Positions 1 through 9,188 are shown, counted from the stretch's first letter. The stretch is DNA of 43,795 nt from an uncultured Eubacterium sp. (GCA_900544285.1 UQUT01000014.1:1-43795), one strand, 5' to 3'. Notes: generated from the letters alone by a model not told the origin. Numbers and translations: made by a program.

Positions 1-52
1 TCTTTTCAAAGAAAAGTACGGTGCCTGCTTTTCTTTTCCAAAGAAAAGTAGG
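1..52. repeat. Palindromic AAGAAAAG repeat downstream of obgE
   Basis: Two nested palindromes of the form CTTTTCTTT-GAAAAGAAAAG lie directly after the obgE stop on the minus strand. On that strand the block reads CTACTTTTCTTTGG, AAAAGAAAAG, a short spacer, then TACTTTTCTTTGAAAAGA, which runs off the window edge. The same core occurs near 9264-9287 and 41806-41829. The hairpin position suggests it may end the ligA-obgE transcript. It is an interspersed repeat seen directly in the sequence; the function is inferred. Confidence 0.7.
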
Positions 53-1333
53 TCAGTCGACGAAGTCGAATTCGAGGTCGTAAAGATTGACAACGTCGCC
101 GTCCGCAACGCCGAGCTCGCGCATTTTGTCATAAATGCCGTTCTGGCGGAGGGTGCGGTCAAAATAGTTCATAGACTCGCGGTCATCAAGGTTAACGCCC
201 TCCATGAGACGGCGGAGCCAAGCCCCCTCAATAAACCATACGCCGTCCTCCTTGCGGGCGGTGATGTCCGTCGGGACAAGCTCTCCGACAACCTCCTCCT
301 CATATTCCGGCTCGTAAACCGTAACGGGCGGAAGCGTCTGCAATCTGTCGTAAACCTTGCGGAGAAGCTCGGGTATACCCTCGCCCGTTGCGGCACTGAT
401 GTAAACTATATCATAGCCGTGCCCTTCACAAAACTTTTCAAACTTTGCGATGTCAACCAGCTCCCTGTCCAGAATGTCGCACTTGTTCGCCGCGATTATC
501 TGCGGGCGGGAAGCAAGGTCGGGACTGTATTTTTCAAGCTCCGTGTTGATTGTTATAAGGTCGTCCGTCGGGTCGCGCCCTTCGGAAGCGGAAATATCAA
601 CGACGTGAACGAGCAGACGACACCTGTCAACGTGGCGGAGGAAGTCAAAGCCGAGACCAAGCCCCTCCGAAGCGCCCTCTATAAGTCCCGGAATGTCCGC
701 CGCGACAAAGCCTTTGCCCTCACCGACGGAAACGACTCCGAGCATCGGAGCAAGCGTTGTGAAATGATACGCCGCAATTTTCGGTCGCGCCGCGCTTATG
801 ACGGAAAGCAGAGTTGACTTTCCGACGCTCGGAAGCCCGACGAAGCCGACGTCCGCAAGCATTTTCAGTTCGAGCAGAACCTCTCTTTCCTCGCCCTCTC
901 TGCCCGTTTTTGCAAAACGCGGAGCCTGACGGGTCGGGGTCGCAAAATGACGGTTACCCCAGCCGCCGCGCCCGCCCTTGCAAAGGACGAAAGGCTCGCA
1001 GCAGCTCATATCCTTGATGATTTTCCCCGTTTTTGCATCCTTTACGACAGTCCCCTCCGGAACGGGAATTATCAGATCCGGAGCGTTTGCGCCGTGAAAT
1101 TTGGATTTCATCCCGTCGCCGCCGTTCGCCGCGACGTATTTTTTTCTGTTGCGGAAGTCAAGCAGCGTGTTCTTGCCCTTTTCTATGACGAGAACAATAT
1201 TGCCTCCGTTTCCGCCGTCACCGCCGTCGGGACCGCCGTGCGAAATGTATTTTTCCCTGTGAAACGAGATACAGCCGTTTCCGCCGTTGCCCGCCTTCAC
1301 ATATATTTTTACGTGATCATAAAAATCTGCCAT
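53..1333 (-). CDS. obgE: Obg-family GTPase ObgE/CgtA
   Basis: Essential ribosome-associated GTPase that acts in 50S subunit maturation and stress signalling in the cytoplasm. The 426-residue product has all three Obg domains: a glycine-rich N-terminal Obg fold (about 1-158, many GG and GGxGG turns), a G domain, and a C-terminal OCT domain (about 345-426). G-motifs visible are GLPSVGKST at 166-174, FTT at 191-193, DIPGLIEGA at 213-221 and NKCD at 283-286. The ATG start follows an AAAGGA ribosome site by about 9 bases. It lies 20 bases after ligA on the same strand, so the two are probably cotranscribed. Length matches the Firmicute family. Identity is secure. Confidence 0.97.
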   Translation of the reverse strand: MADFYDHVKIYVKAGNGGNGCISFHREKYISHGGPDGGDGGNGGNIVLVIEKGKNTLLDFRNRKKYVAANGGDGMKSKFHGANAPDLIIPVPEGTVVKDAKTGKIIKDMSCCEPFVLCKGGRGGWGNRHFATPTRQAPRFAKTGREGEEREVLLELKMLADVGFVGLPSVGKSTLLSVISAARPKIAAYHFTTLAPMLGVVSVGEGKGFVAADIPGLIEGASEGLGLGFDFLRHVDRCRLLVHVVDISASEGRDPTDDLITINTELEKYSPDLASRPQIIAANKCDILDRELVDIAKFEKFCEGHGYDIVYISAATGEGIPELLRKVYDRLQTLPPVTVYEPEYEEEVVGELVPTDITARKEDGVWFIEGAWLRRLMEGVNLDDRESMNYFDRTLRQNGIYDKMRELGVADGDVVNLYDLEFDFVD

Positions 1334-1353
1334 ATGTTTATCCTTTCTGCCGT

Positions 1354-3348
1354 TCAGTCGCCCAGCATTGCGAGAAATTCTTCTTCGTTTATTATCTTAA
1401 CGCCCAGCGACTGAGCTTTTGTCAGCTTTGAGCCCGCGTCCTCTCCGGCAAGAACGTACGTCGTCTTTTTGGATACGGACGACGACGCCTTTCCGCCGTT
1501 TTCTTCTATGAGTCGCTCCGCTTCGTCACGCTTCATGGTCGGCAGGGTGCCCGTCAGGACAAAGGTCATCCCCGCAAACCTGTCTCCCGTGACGGTTTTT
1601 TCCTCCGTCATAACGACGCCTGCATTTTTCAGCCCGTCCGTAATTTGCTTTGTCTGCGGATGAGAAAAGAAGTTGACCGTCGACTCCGCCATAATACTGC
1701 CGAAATCGGGGAGGGCGGAAATTTCGTCTGCCGTTGCGGAAAATAGCCTGTCGATGTCGCCTGCAAAGGCGGCGAGAGTTTTTGCGGCTTTTTCACCGAT
1801 ATTGCGTATGCCGAGCGAATAGATTACCCTTGCCAGCCCTGCGGACTTTGATTTTTCAATTGCCGCGCAGAGATTTCCGGCGGAAACCTCGCCCATGCCG
1901 TCAAGAGAGGCTATCTGCTCCTTTTGCAGATAATATATATCCGAAACGCGACGGACAAGTCCTTTGTCTATCAGCGCACCGACTATTGCGGGACCCATGC
2001 CGTCAATATTCATTGCGTGGCGCGACGCAAAATGCTCGACAGAGCGACGGAGCTGCGCCGGGCACGACGGATTTGTGCATCTGTATGCCGCCTCGCCCTC
2101 ATCCCTTGTGACGGGCTCGCCGCAGGAGGGACACTCGGAGGGCATAAAGAACGTTTTCTCCTCGCCCGTGCGCTTTGATTTATCAACGGACACAACCTCC
2201 GGAATTATGTCGCCTGCCTTCTGAACGAATACCGTATCGCCTATCATTATATCGCGTTCTCTGATAAAATCAAGATTGTGGAGAGTCGCCTTTGAAACGG
2301 TCGTTCCGGCAAGACGCACGGGCTCAAAGCGGGCATTCGGCGTAAGCACTCCCGTCCTGCCGACCTGAATTGTTATATCAAGGAGCTTTGTCGGCTTTCT
2401 TTCGGGCGGAAATTTGAACGCAACCGCCCATTTCGGCGCGCTCGTGTTCTCGCCTATCGTCACCCTTTCGGAAAGCGAATCAGCCTTTATCACCGCGCCG
2501 TCTATATCATAGGAAAGCGACGCGCGCTTCTCGCCTATTGCGGCGATTTTTTCGATTATCTTCTCCGTATCGCTTTCCTTTGAGATCCCGTCTATTATGT
2601 GAAAGCCCTGCGAACGGAGATATTCAAGCCCATCCGTGTGCGAATCAAAATGCTTCCCCTCTATCTGCTGAATATTGAAGACGAAAATGTCAAGATTGCG
2701 CGAAGCCGTTATCTTTGAATCGAGCTGACGGAGCGACCCCGCCGCCGCATTTCTGGGGTTTGCAAACGACGCCTTTCCCTCCTCCTCGCATTTTTCGTTC
2801 AGGCGCAAAAAGCTCTTTTTCGGCATATAGACCTCGCCCCTGACTTCAAGCAGGGGGAGCTTGTCCGGAAGAGAAAGCGGAATTGTTTTGATTGTTTTTA
2901 TGTTCTCCGTGACATCCTCTCCCGTTATGCCGTCGCCGCGCGTCGAGCCGACAGTAAGTCTGCCGTCGATATAAAGGAGCGAAACGGAAAGCCCGTCTAT
3001 CTTCGGCTCAACGGAATAAGTCACACGGTGCCCGACGGTCTCCTCTGTCCTTTGCAGAAACGCGCGCACCTCGTCATAGGAGAAAACGTCTGCAAGAGAA
3101 CCCATGCGGACGGTATGTGTCACCTTTTCAAACTTGGAGAGCGCTTCCCCGCCGACACGTTTTGTCGGCGAATTTTCGGGAACAAGCTCCGGATATTTTT
3201 CTTCAAGCTCGGTAAGCTCGCGGAACATCATATCATATTCATAATCGGAAATTACCGGCGCGTCGTCAACATAATATAATTTGGAATTGTATTCTATCTG
3301 GTCTGCGAGATATTTCATTCTCGCCTTTGCCGCATCTCTTTCGTTCAT
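1354..3348 (-). CDS. ligA: NAD-dependent DNA ligase LigA
   Basis: Seals nicks in DNA using NAD+ during replication and repair. The 664-residue protein shows the adenylation domain with the KIDG nucleophile lysine at about residue 116, an OB-fold, a four-cysteine zinc finger (CPSCG and CTNPSCPAQ), helix-hairpin-helix repeats and a C-terminal BRCT domain in the last 75 residues (FVLTGTLPTMKRDEAE). The frame extends upstream to 3378, but the start at 3348 is chosen because a strong GGAGGA site precedes that ATG by about 7 bases; the upstream ATG lacks one. A possible extended -10 (TGATATACT) lies upstream near 3400 without a good -35. First gene of the ligA-obgE pair. Confidence 0.97.
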   Translation of the reverse strand: MNERDAAKARMKYLADQIEYNSKLYYVDDAPVISDYEYDMMFRELTELEEKYPELVPENSPTKRVGGEALSKFEKVTHTVRMGSLADVFSYDEVRAFLQRTEETVGHRVTYSVEPKIDGLSVSLLYIDGRLTVGSTRGDGITGEDVTENIKTIKTIPLSLPDKLPLLEVRGEVYMPKKSFLRLNEKCEEEGKASFANPRNAAAGSLRQLDSKITASRNLDIFVFNIQQIEGKHFDSHTDGLEYLRSQGFHIIDGISKESDTEKIIEKIAAIGEKRASLSYDIDGAVIKADSLSERVTIGENTSAPKWAVAFKFPPERKPTKLLDITIQVGRTGVLTPNARFEPVRLAGTTVSKATLHNLDFIRERDIMIGDTVFVQKAGDIIPEVVSVDKSKRTGEEKTFFMPSECPSCGEPVTRDEGEAAYRCTNPSCPAQLRRSVEHFASRHAMNIDGMGPAIVGALIDKGLVRRVSDIYYLQKEQIASLDGMGEVSAGNLCAAIEKSKSAGLARVIYSLGIRNIGEKAAKTLAAFAGDIDRLFSATADEISALPDFGSIMAESTVNFFSHPQTKQITDGLKNAGVVMTEEKTVTGDRFAGMTFVLTGTLPTMKRDEAERLIEENGGKASSSVSKKTTYVLAGEDAGSKLTKAQSLGVKIINEEEFLAMLGD

Positions 3349-3442
3349 AAAGTATTTCCTCCTTTTTTTCAAAGGCATATTTTCACATTTTTAAGTATAT
3401 CACAAAACTTTCCTGTTTAACAGATTTATTTTGAAATTTGTG

Positions 3443-3471
3443 TTGAATATTTTTTTGATATATAATATAAT
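3443..3471 (+). promoter_or_regulatory. Sigma-A promoter for DUF3006 gene
   Basis: TTGAAT (3443-3448), a 17-base spacer and TATAAT (3466-3471). It sits 50 bases before the DUF3006 start. No separate promoter is seen before the sugar operon at 3833, so this one may also serve that operon. Confidence 0.7.
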
Positions 3472-3520
3472 AATATTCGGCAAATTGCTTAAATACGCGC
3501 ATATCGAAAGGGGTGTTTTT

Positions 3521-3763
3521 GTGAAAGTTAATGTTGACAGAGCAGAAGAGGGTTTCTTTGTGTGTATAACGGACGACGGAGACGTCATAAACATACCGAA
3601 GGAGGATTTCCCCTTTGAGGTTCACGAATGTGACATTCTTGACATAACGCTTTCGGACGGCAGACTGACGGAGGCGCGTTTTCTTGCCGACGAAACGGAG
3701 GCACAGAAACAGCGCGCAAAAAGCGTTATGGACAGGCTGAGAAGCAAATTCAAAAAGAAATGA
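3521..3763 (+). CDS. DUF3006 family protein
   Basis: An 80-residue acidic-then-basic protein of the DUF3006 family, small Firmicute proteins of unknown function. The pattern MKVNVDRAEEGFFV, then DDGDVINIPKEDFP and CDILDITL, is typical: a small beta-rich fold followed by a lysine/arginine-rich helix (residues about 55-80). The GTG start at 3521 is chosen because an AAAGGGG ribosome site lies about 7 bases upstream and the family begins here; the open frame runs further upstream without a ribosome site. Some DUF3006 genes elsewhere neighbour ComEC-like metallo-beta-lactamase proteins; none is present here. Function unknown. Confidence 0.82.
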   Translation: MKVNVDRAEEGFFVCITDDGDVINIPKEDFPFEVHECDILDITLSDGRLTEARFLADETEAQKQRAKSVMDRLRSKFKKK

Positions 3764-3832
3764 TAAATCCCCGCATATCCGGCGGTATGTGCGGAAGGAA
3801 AGCAATAAAAAACCGTCGGGAAAGAGGATAAA

Positions 3833-5095
3833 ATGAGAACAAAGGCTGTAAGACTTTACGGGGTAAACGACCTCCGGCTTGAAGAATTCGAGCTTCCGGA
3901 AATAAAGGAGGACGAGATACTTGCGCATATCATATCGGACAGTATCTGTATGTCCACTCATAAAGCGGCGGATCAGGGCGCGGCGCACAAGAGAGTTCCG
4001 GCAGACGTTGCGGAAAACCCCGTTATAGTCGGTCACGAGTTCTGCGGCGAAATAGTAAAGGTCGGCGCAAAATGGCAGGAGAAATACAAAGAGGGCGACA
4101 GATTCGTCATTCAGCCCGCGCTCAATTACAAGGGCAGTCTCGCATCTCCCGGCTATTCCTATAAATATATCGGCGGCGACGCTACGTATATCGTCATTCC
4201 TCACGAGGTTATGGAGCTTGATTGCCTGCTTCCCTATTCGGGCGACGCATTTTTCTATGGTTCCCTTTCCGAGCCTGTTTCGTGCATTGTCGGCGGATTT
4301 CACGCAAGCTACCATACAAAAGCGGGCAGTTACGTTCACGAAATGGGTATAAAGGAGGGCGGCAAGGCGGCGATTCTCGCAGGCGTCGGGCCTATGGGTC
4401 TCGGCGCGATTGATTACGCAATTCACTGTGACAGAAAGCCCTCGCTCCTCGCTGTAACCGATATAGACAGCGCACGTCTTGAGCGCGCGGCAAAGCTGCT
4501 GACCGTCGAAGAAGCCGCAAAAAACGGCGTCCGGCTCGTTTATCTCAACACTGCGGAATGTGAAGACCCCGTAAATGCACTCCGCGAGTTTTCGGACGGC
4601 GACGGCTATGACGATGTTTTCGTTTTCGCGCCGGTAAAGCCGGTTGTCGAGCAGGGCGACGCCATTCTCGGCAGAGACGGATGTCTGAACTTCTTTGCGG
4701 GTCCGACAAATTCCGCCTTTTCCGCAAGCTTCAATTTTTATAACGTCCATTATGCGTCAACGCATGTCGTCGGCACATCGGGCGGCAACGTTGACGATAT
4801 GAAGGAATCCATCGCTATGATGAGCGACGGAAGAATAAACCCCGCCGTTATGATAACTCACGTCGGCGGACTTGACAGCGTCATAGATACAACCATCAAT
4901 CTCCATAAAATCCCCGGAGGAAAGAAACTCGTTTATACGAACATAAAAATGCCCATGACGGCTATTGACGATTTTGAACGTCTCGGCGAAACGGATGAAA
5001 AATTCGCCGCTCTTGCGAAAATCGTTTCGGAAAACAACGGACTCTGGTGCGCCGAGGCGGAAAAATATCTGCTCTCGCATTCCGAAGAAATTTAA
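3833..5095 (+). CDS. Zinc-type alcohol/polyol dehydrogenase, sorbose-1-phosphate reductase-like
   Basis: A 420-residue medium-chain dehydrogenase of the zinc-binding family, closest by eye to proteins annotated as L-sorbose-1-phosphate reductase. The N-terminal catalytic domain has SICMST (first zinc cysteine) and the VGHEFCGEI zinc motif at about 63-71. The Rossmann domain begins at AGVGPMGLGAIDYA. The family interconverts a sugar or polyol phosphate and its keto form with NAD(P)H. An AGAGGA ribosome site precedes the ATG. It begins a tight operon: the aldolase/SDR gene starts 12 bases after its stop and a PHP gene follows. The substrate cannot be read from sequence; a phosphorylated hexitol or ketose is inferred. 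Confidence 0.85.
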   Translation: MRTKAVRLYGVNDLRLEEFELPEIKEDEILAHIISDSICMSTHKAADQGAAHKRVPADVAENPVIVGHEFCGEIVKVGAKWQEKYKEGDRFVIQPALNYKGSLASPGYSYKYIGGDATYIVIPHEVMELDCLLPYSGDAFFYGSLSEPVSCIVGGFHASYHTKAGSYVHEMGIKEGGKAAILAGVGPMGLGAIDYAIHCDRKPSLLAVTDIDSARLERAAKLLTVEEAAKNGVRLVYLNTAECEDPVNALREFSDGDGYDDVFVFAPVKPVVEQGDAILGRDGCLNFFAGPTNSAFSASFNFYNVHYASTHVVGTSGGNVDDMKESIAMMSDGRINPAVMITHVGGLDSVIDTTINLHKIPGGKKLVYTNIKMPMTAIDDFERLGETDEKFAALAKIVSENNGLWCAEAEKYLLSHSEEI

Positions 5096-5107
5096 GGAGG
5101 AACACAT

Positions 5108-7081
5108 ATGAGCTTTGAAAAGGATATAAATGCGCTCGTCGCAATGTCAAATAAATACGGCGCGGACGAAGAGTTTGTCCTTGCCGGCGGCGGAAACACT
5201 TCATATAAAACAGCGGACACGCTCTATATAAAAGGCTCCGGCACGTCGCTTGCGACGATAACCGTGGACGGCTTTGTTAAAATCGACCGCGCCGAGCTTG
5301 AAAAAATATGGAGTGCAAAATTTTCGGAGGTCGAAGCGGAGCGAGAGGCTCAGGTTCTCTCAATGATGATGAATTCCCGCAAAAAAGGCGAGGAGGGCAA
5401 GCGACCGAGCGTTGAAACGCTCCTGCACGATCTTCTCCCGCAGAAATTCGTTCTCCATGTTCACCCCGCCCTCGTAAACGGAATCACGTGCGCTGTGGAC
5501 GGCGAAAGAATTGCGGCGGAGCTGTTTCCGGACGCCGTGTGGGTTCCTTCGACAAAGCCGGGATATATCCTCGCCGCGCTCTGCCGCGAGAAGCTCGGCG
5601 AATATGAAAGGTCGCAGGGCAGAATACCGCAGATAATCTTTCTTGAAAATCACGGAATATTCATTTCCGCCGACACGACGGAGGAAATCGACGTTATCGC
5701 CAAAGAAGTATTTGATACGATAAAAAAGAAAGTTGCGATTTTCCCGTGCAAAGAAAAAGTCGACTTCGACGAGGCTCTTGCCGAGACGCTCGCTCCCGAA
5801 ATACGTATGCTTTATTCGGCAGAGGGCAAGGCTGTTGTCAAGCACACGGCATATCACGATATAATCGCTTTCGCGCGTGACAGAGAGGCGTTTTCCCCGC
5901 TCGCCGACAGCTTCTCTCCCGACCATATAGTCTATTGCAAGGCGCACCCGCTTTATGTTGAAAACAAGGGCGATGAAACTCCCGCAGAGCTTGAAAAAGC
6001 CTTCCGGAGCTATACGGAGAAAAACGGCTTTAAGCCGAAGATAATTTTTGTGCAGGGCGTCGGTATGTTTGCCTGCGGCGGCACGAAAAAGGAAGCGGAA
6101 ACGGCAAGCGTCGTTTTTGAGGACGCAATAAAAATCGCAACTTATGCAATGTCCTTCGGCGGGGCGAAGCATATGAGCGAGGAGCTTACCGCGTTTATCT
6201 CAAACTGGGAGGTTGAAAGCTATCGCGCAAAGGTTGCGCTTTCGGGCGCGACAGAAAAACGTCTCGCGGGAAAAATTTCAATCGTCACAGGCTCGGCGCA
6301 GGGCTTCGGCGCGGGAATTGCGGAGGCTATGATCCGCGAGGGAGCATACGTTGCAATTGCGGATATGAACGTCGAGGGCGCGGAAAATATGGCAAAGTCC
6401 CTCTGCGAAAAATACGGCAAGGGTGTTGCCTTCCCCGTTTATGTCAACGTCACGGACGAAAATTCCGTGCGCGGGATGATGAGGAAAACCGTGCTTGAAT
6501 ACGGCGGTCTTGACGTATTTGTCAACAATGCGGGCATTGTCCGCGCGGGCTCGCTTGAAGAAATGACCAAGCAGAATTTCGAGCTTGTGACGTCCATTGA
6601 CTATACGGCGTTCTTTGTCTGCACAAAATATGCCGTTGTGCCGATGAAAATTCAGAGAAAATATGCGCCTGACTATATGGCGGACATAATCGGCATAAAT
6701 TCAAAATCCGGACTTGAAGGCAGCAATAAAAACTTTGCCTATGCGGGCGCAAAATTCGGCGGCATAGGGCTGACGCAGAGCTTTGCTCTTGAGCTTGCGC
6801 CGTACGGTATAAAATGCAATTCCATCTGCCCCGGAAACTATCTTGACGGACCGCTCTGGTCGGATCCCGTGCGCGGGCTTTTCGTTCAGTATCTCAATGC
6901 GGGAAAGGTTCCCGGCGCAAAGACGGTTGCAGACGTCCGTCGCTATTATGAAAGCAAGGTTCCGCTCGGCAGGGGCTGTCTGCCGGAGGATATTGCAAAG
7001 GCTTTGTTCTATATTGTCGAGCAGAAATACGAAACAGGTCAGGCTGTCCCCGTAACGGGCGGACAGACAATGCTGAACTGA
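5108..7081 (+). CDS. Bifunctional class II aldolase / short-chain dehydrogenase
   Basis: A 657-residue fusion. Residues 1 to about 370 form a class II aldolase/adducin domain: LAGGGNTSYKT and IKGSGTSL near the N-terminus, zinc ligand motif HVHP at 117-120 and ENHG with histidine 182. Residues about 385-657 form a short-chain dehydrogenase: cofactor motif TGSAQGFG at about 393-400, NNAG at 473-476 and catalytic Y545xxxK549. The layout resembles rhamnulose-1-phosphate aldolase/lactaldehyde dehydrogenase proteins (RhaE/YuxG type), though the SDR half also resembles sorbitol-6-phosphate dehydrogenase. Such proteins cleave a sugar phosphate and oxidise or reduce a product or substrate. Rhamnose isomerase, kinase and transporter genes are absent nearby, so the pathway is open. 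Confidence 0.88.
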   Translation: MSFEKDINALVAMSNKYGADEEFVLAGGGNTSYKTADTLYIKGSGTSLATITVDGFVKIDRAELEKIWSAKFSEVEAEREAQVLSMMMNSRKKGEEGKRPSVETLLHDLLPQKFVLHVHPALVNGITCAVDGERIAAELFPDAVWVPSTKPGYILAALCREKLGEYERSQGRIPQIIFLENHGIFISADTTEEIDVIAKEVFDTIKKKVAIFPCKEKVDFDEALAETLAPEIRMLYSAEGKAVVKHTAYHDIIAFARDREAFSPLADSFSPDHIVYCKAHPLYVENKGDETPAELEKAFRSYTEKNGFKPKIIFVQGVGMFACGGTKKEAETASVVFEDAIKIATYAMSFGGAKHMSEELTAFISNWEVESYRAKVALSGATEKRLAGKISIVTGSAQGFGAGIAEAMIREGAYVAIADMNVEGAENMAKSLCEKYGKGVAFPVYVNVTDENSVRGMMRKTVLEYGGLDVFVNNAGIVRAGSLEEMTKQNFELVTSIDYTAFFVCTKYAVVPMKIQRKYAPDYMADIIGINSKSGLEGSNKNFAYAGAKFGGIGLTQSFALELAPYGIKCNSICPGNYLDGPLWSDPVRGLFVQYLNAGKVPGAKTVADVRRYYESKVPLGRGCLPEDIAKALFYIVEQKYETGQAVPVTGGQTMLN

Positions 7082-7096
7082 CGGGAGGTGCGGCAA

Positions 7097-8383
7097 GTGA
7101 ATACCGATAAACTGATATCCCTCCTTAACGCACCGAACAAATATACCCGTCTTGACGTGCTTGCGGAGCTGAAAATGCTGACAGACGGCGGACTTCTTCC
7201 CGAGCCGAAAAAGACAACTCTTGTAAACAATCATATCCACACAACATATTCATTCTCTCCCTATTCGCCCACAAAAGCTGTCTATATGGCTTGGCAGAGC
7301 GGACTTGCAACGGCGGGAATAATGGATCACGACTCCCTCTCCGGCGCGGAGGAATTTCTCCGCGCGGCTGCCCTTGTCGGTATGCCCGCAACCGTCGGTA
7401 TGGAATGTCGCGCGTCGATGAAAAACACGGCTCTTTGCGGAAAAAGAATAAACAATCCCGATCAGAAGTCTGTGGCATACGTCGCTTTGCACGGCATCCC
7501 GAACCAAAGCATAAATCTGCTCAACAACTTCTTTTCATATTATCGCTTCCGTCGCGGTGAGCGAAACAGAAAAATGTGCGAAAACATCAACGCGCTTGTC
7601 GGCAATTACGGTCTTGAGCTTGATTATGACAATGACGTCCTTCCCCTTTCAATGGCGCACGAGGGGGGCTCCGTCACGGAGCGTCACATTCTCTATGCAC
7701 TTGCAAAAAAGATAACAGCCCGCTTTGATGAGCCGGAGAAGGTAGTCGATTTTCTTGAAAACGAAATGAAGCTCTCCATCTCACAAAAGGTTCGCGGGCA
7801 GATACTTTCCGGCAGAGACCATCCCGAATTTTACGAATATGACATTCTCGGCGCGCTGAAAAGCAATATGGTTGAAAAATTTTATATAGATGCGGACGCC
7901 GAATGTCCCGATATTTTCGAGCTTCAGAAGGTTTGTTCGGCTTGCGGCGCGGTTTTTGCATATGCCTACCTCGGCGACGTCGGCGATTCCGTCACGGGCG
8001 ACAAAAAAGCACAGAAATTTGAAGACGATTATCTTGAGCTTCTCTTTTATGAGCTTGACCATATCGGCTTTGACGCCGTCACTTATATGCCCAGCAGAAA
8101 CACGGAGGAACAGCTCCGCCGCGTAATGGAGCTTTGCGAAAGACACCGCTTCTTCCAGATAAGCGGAGAGGATATAAATTCTCCCCGTCAGAGTTTTCTC
8201 TGCAACGCCATGGAAAACGAGATGTTCGCTCATCTCTCCGATGCCGCCTATGCGCTCATCGGTCATGAACGCCGCGCAACAAAGGGCATTGAAAGAGCGA
8301 TGTTCTCCGAAAAGGCAAAGGATCTCTTCCCCGATATGCACACAAGAATCGAGCATTACAAAAACGTCGTAAAGAAAAACTGA
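7097..8383 (+). CDS. PHP-domain metal-dependent hydrolase
   Basis: A 428-residue protein with a polymerase-and-histidinol-phosphatase (PHP) domain. Metal-binding motifs seen are H46-I-H48, M-D77-H-D79 and GMEC near residue 100, with later DAVTYMPSRN and ISGEDINSP segments near the C-terminal end. PHP proteins hydrolyse phosphoesters such as histidinol phosphate or cyclic sugar phosphates. GTG at 7097 is chosen as start because GGGAGGTG ends about 7 bases before it; the in-frame GTG at 7088 lies within that ribosome site. It begins 15 bases after the aldolase/SDR gene and ends at a strong terminator, so it completes the sugar operon. A phosphatase or cyclic-phosphate hydrolase step in the same pathway is inferred. 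Confidence 0.85.
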   Translation: MNTDKLISLLNAPNKYTRLDVLAELKMLTDGGLLPEPKKTTLVNNHIHTTYSFSPYSPTKAVYMAWQSGLATAGIMDHDSLSGAEEFLRAAALVGMPATVGMECRASMKNTALCGKRINNPDQKSVAYVALHGIPNQSINLLNNFFSYYRFRRGERNRKMCENINALVGNYGLELDYDNDVLPLSMAHEGGSVTERHILYALAKKITARFDEPEKVVDFLENEMKLSISQKVRGQILSGRDHPEFYEYDILGALKSNMVEKFYIDADAECPDIFELQKVCSACGAVFAYAYLGDVGDSVTGDKKAQKFEDDYLELLFYELDHIGFDAVTYMPSRNTEEQLRRVMELCERHRFFQISGEDINSPRQSFLCNAMENEMFAHLSDAAYALIGHERRATKGIERAMFSEKAKDLFPDMHTRIEHYKNVVKKN

Positions 8384-8385
8384 AA

Positions 8386-8420
8386 CAAAAAAACGGATCG
8401 CAATCGCGACCCGTTTTTTG
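8386..8420. terminator. Bidirectional terminator between PHP and NYN genes
   Basis: Inverted repeat CAAAAAAACGG-TCGC / GCG-CCGTTTTTTG with an AATC loop and T-runs on both strands. It separates two convergent genes. Confidence 0.9.
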
Positions 8421-8423
8421 TTT

Positions 8424-9188
8424 TTAAGGCTGTGTCCATAGTCCGTCCCTGCGGAGCAAATCCCAGTTGGGCTTGAGTATCTGAACTTTTTTCCCCTTCT
8501 CGTCAAGCATTGTCGACTTATAAACGTATCCGTCCCTTATCATCTGGTCAAGCGCGCTCTTTATCGAGCGTCTGTCGATATTATTCTGCTTTGAAACACG
8601 CTCCGTTATCTTCTCCTGCGAACCGTTCTTCACAAATTCCCTGTGGACTGTCAGATAATTGAAAGTATTAACTATAAGTTTATAATAAGTTCTGTAAATT
8701 TCGGAGTCCGACGGCAATTCGCAACACCATGATGCGCTCGCTTTGAGCTGACTGCTCGTCGCCCCCGTAACACCGTATATACCGACTTTCTTGCGGCATT
8801 TATTGATAATAAACCGCACCACGGACGTAAAGTGTCCGTCCCCCGTGAAAATAATGAATGTGTCGATATTCTTCTTCGTCATCGCGCACTGATATATATA
8901 ATCCAGCATTATGAAATCGGTAAAGTCCTTTTTGTAATGCTCACTCTGATTTTTAGTATCAATTATCATATTAGTTACGTTGCGTATTTTCTCAAGCTCG
9001 CCGCGCAATCCCGGATTTGAAAAATCCGCAAATATCGCTATTTCTTCAATATCGTATTTGCTGCGAAGCTCATCTGCCCATGCCTTTACGTCCGGCTTTA
9101 CGGAATACAGTCGCTCAAGCGAGATAAACCAATGTTCAAAATCCACAAAGGCTATCGCGCGCGGCAAAGAACGTTTTTTCCCGAACAT
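8424..9188 (-). CDS. NYN-domain protein (LabA/DUF88-like) with winged-helix tail
   Basis: A 254-residue protein. Residues about 10-165 look like a NYN domain, a PIN-like nuclease fold: AIAFVDFEHWF, IAIFADFSNPG, DFTDFIMLDYI and FIIFTGDGHFTSVV carry the conserved acidic residues expected at the metal site. The usual Asn of the first motif is replaced (DFEHW), and the family includes active RNases. The C-terminal 80 residues (ERVSKQNNIDRRSIKSALDQMI) resemble a winged helix that could bind nucleic acid. The ATG follows a very strong AAAGGAGGTG site. It is transcribed alone from a consensus promoter. RNA processing or turnover is a reasonable inference; the target is unknown. Confidence 0.85.
   Translation of the reverse strand: MFGKKRSLPRAIAFVDFEHWFISLERLYSVKPDVKAWADELRSKYDIEEIAIFADFSNPGLRGELEKIRNVTNMIIDTKNQSEHYKKDFTDFIMLDYIYQCAMTKKNIDTFIIFTGDGHFTSVVRFIINKCRKKVGIYGVTGATSSQLKASASWCCELPSDSEIYRTYYKLIVNTFNYLTVHREFVKNGSQEKITERVSKQNNIDRRSIKSALDQMIRDGYVYKSTMLDEKGKKVQILKPNWDLLRRDGLWTQP

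Noticed and set aside
3349..3378. Upstream LigA start adding 10 residues
   Set aside because: The upstream ATG has no ribosome site, while the internal ATG at 3348 has GGAGGA at good spacing and gives the normal N-terminus.
3383..4750. 455-codon open frame on the minus strand
   Set aside because: It lies opposite DUF3006 and the dehydrogenase gene, with composition typical of a shadow frame.
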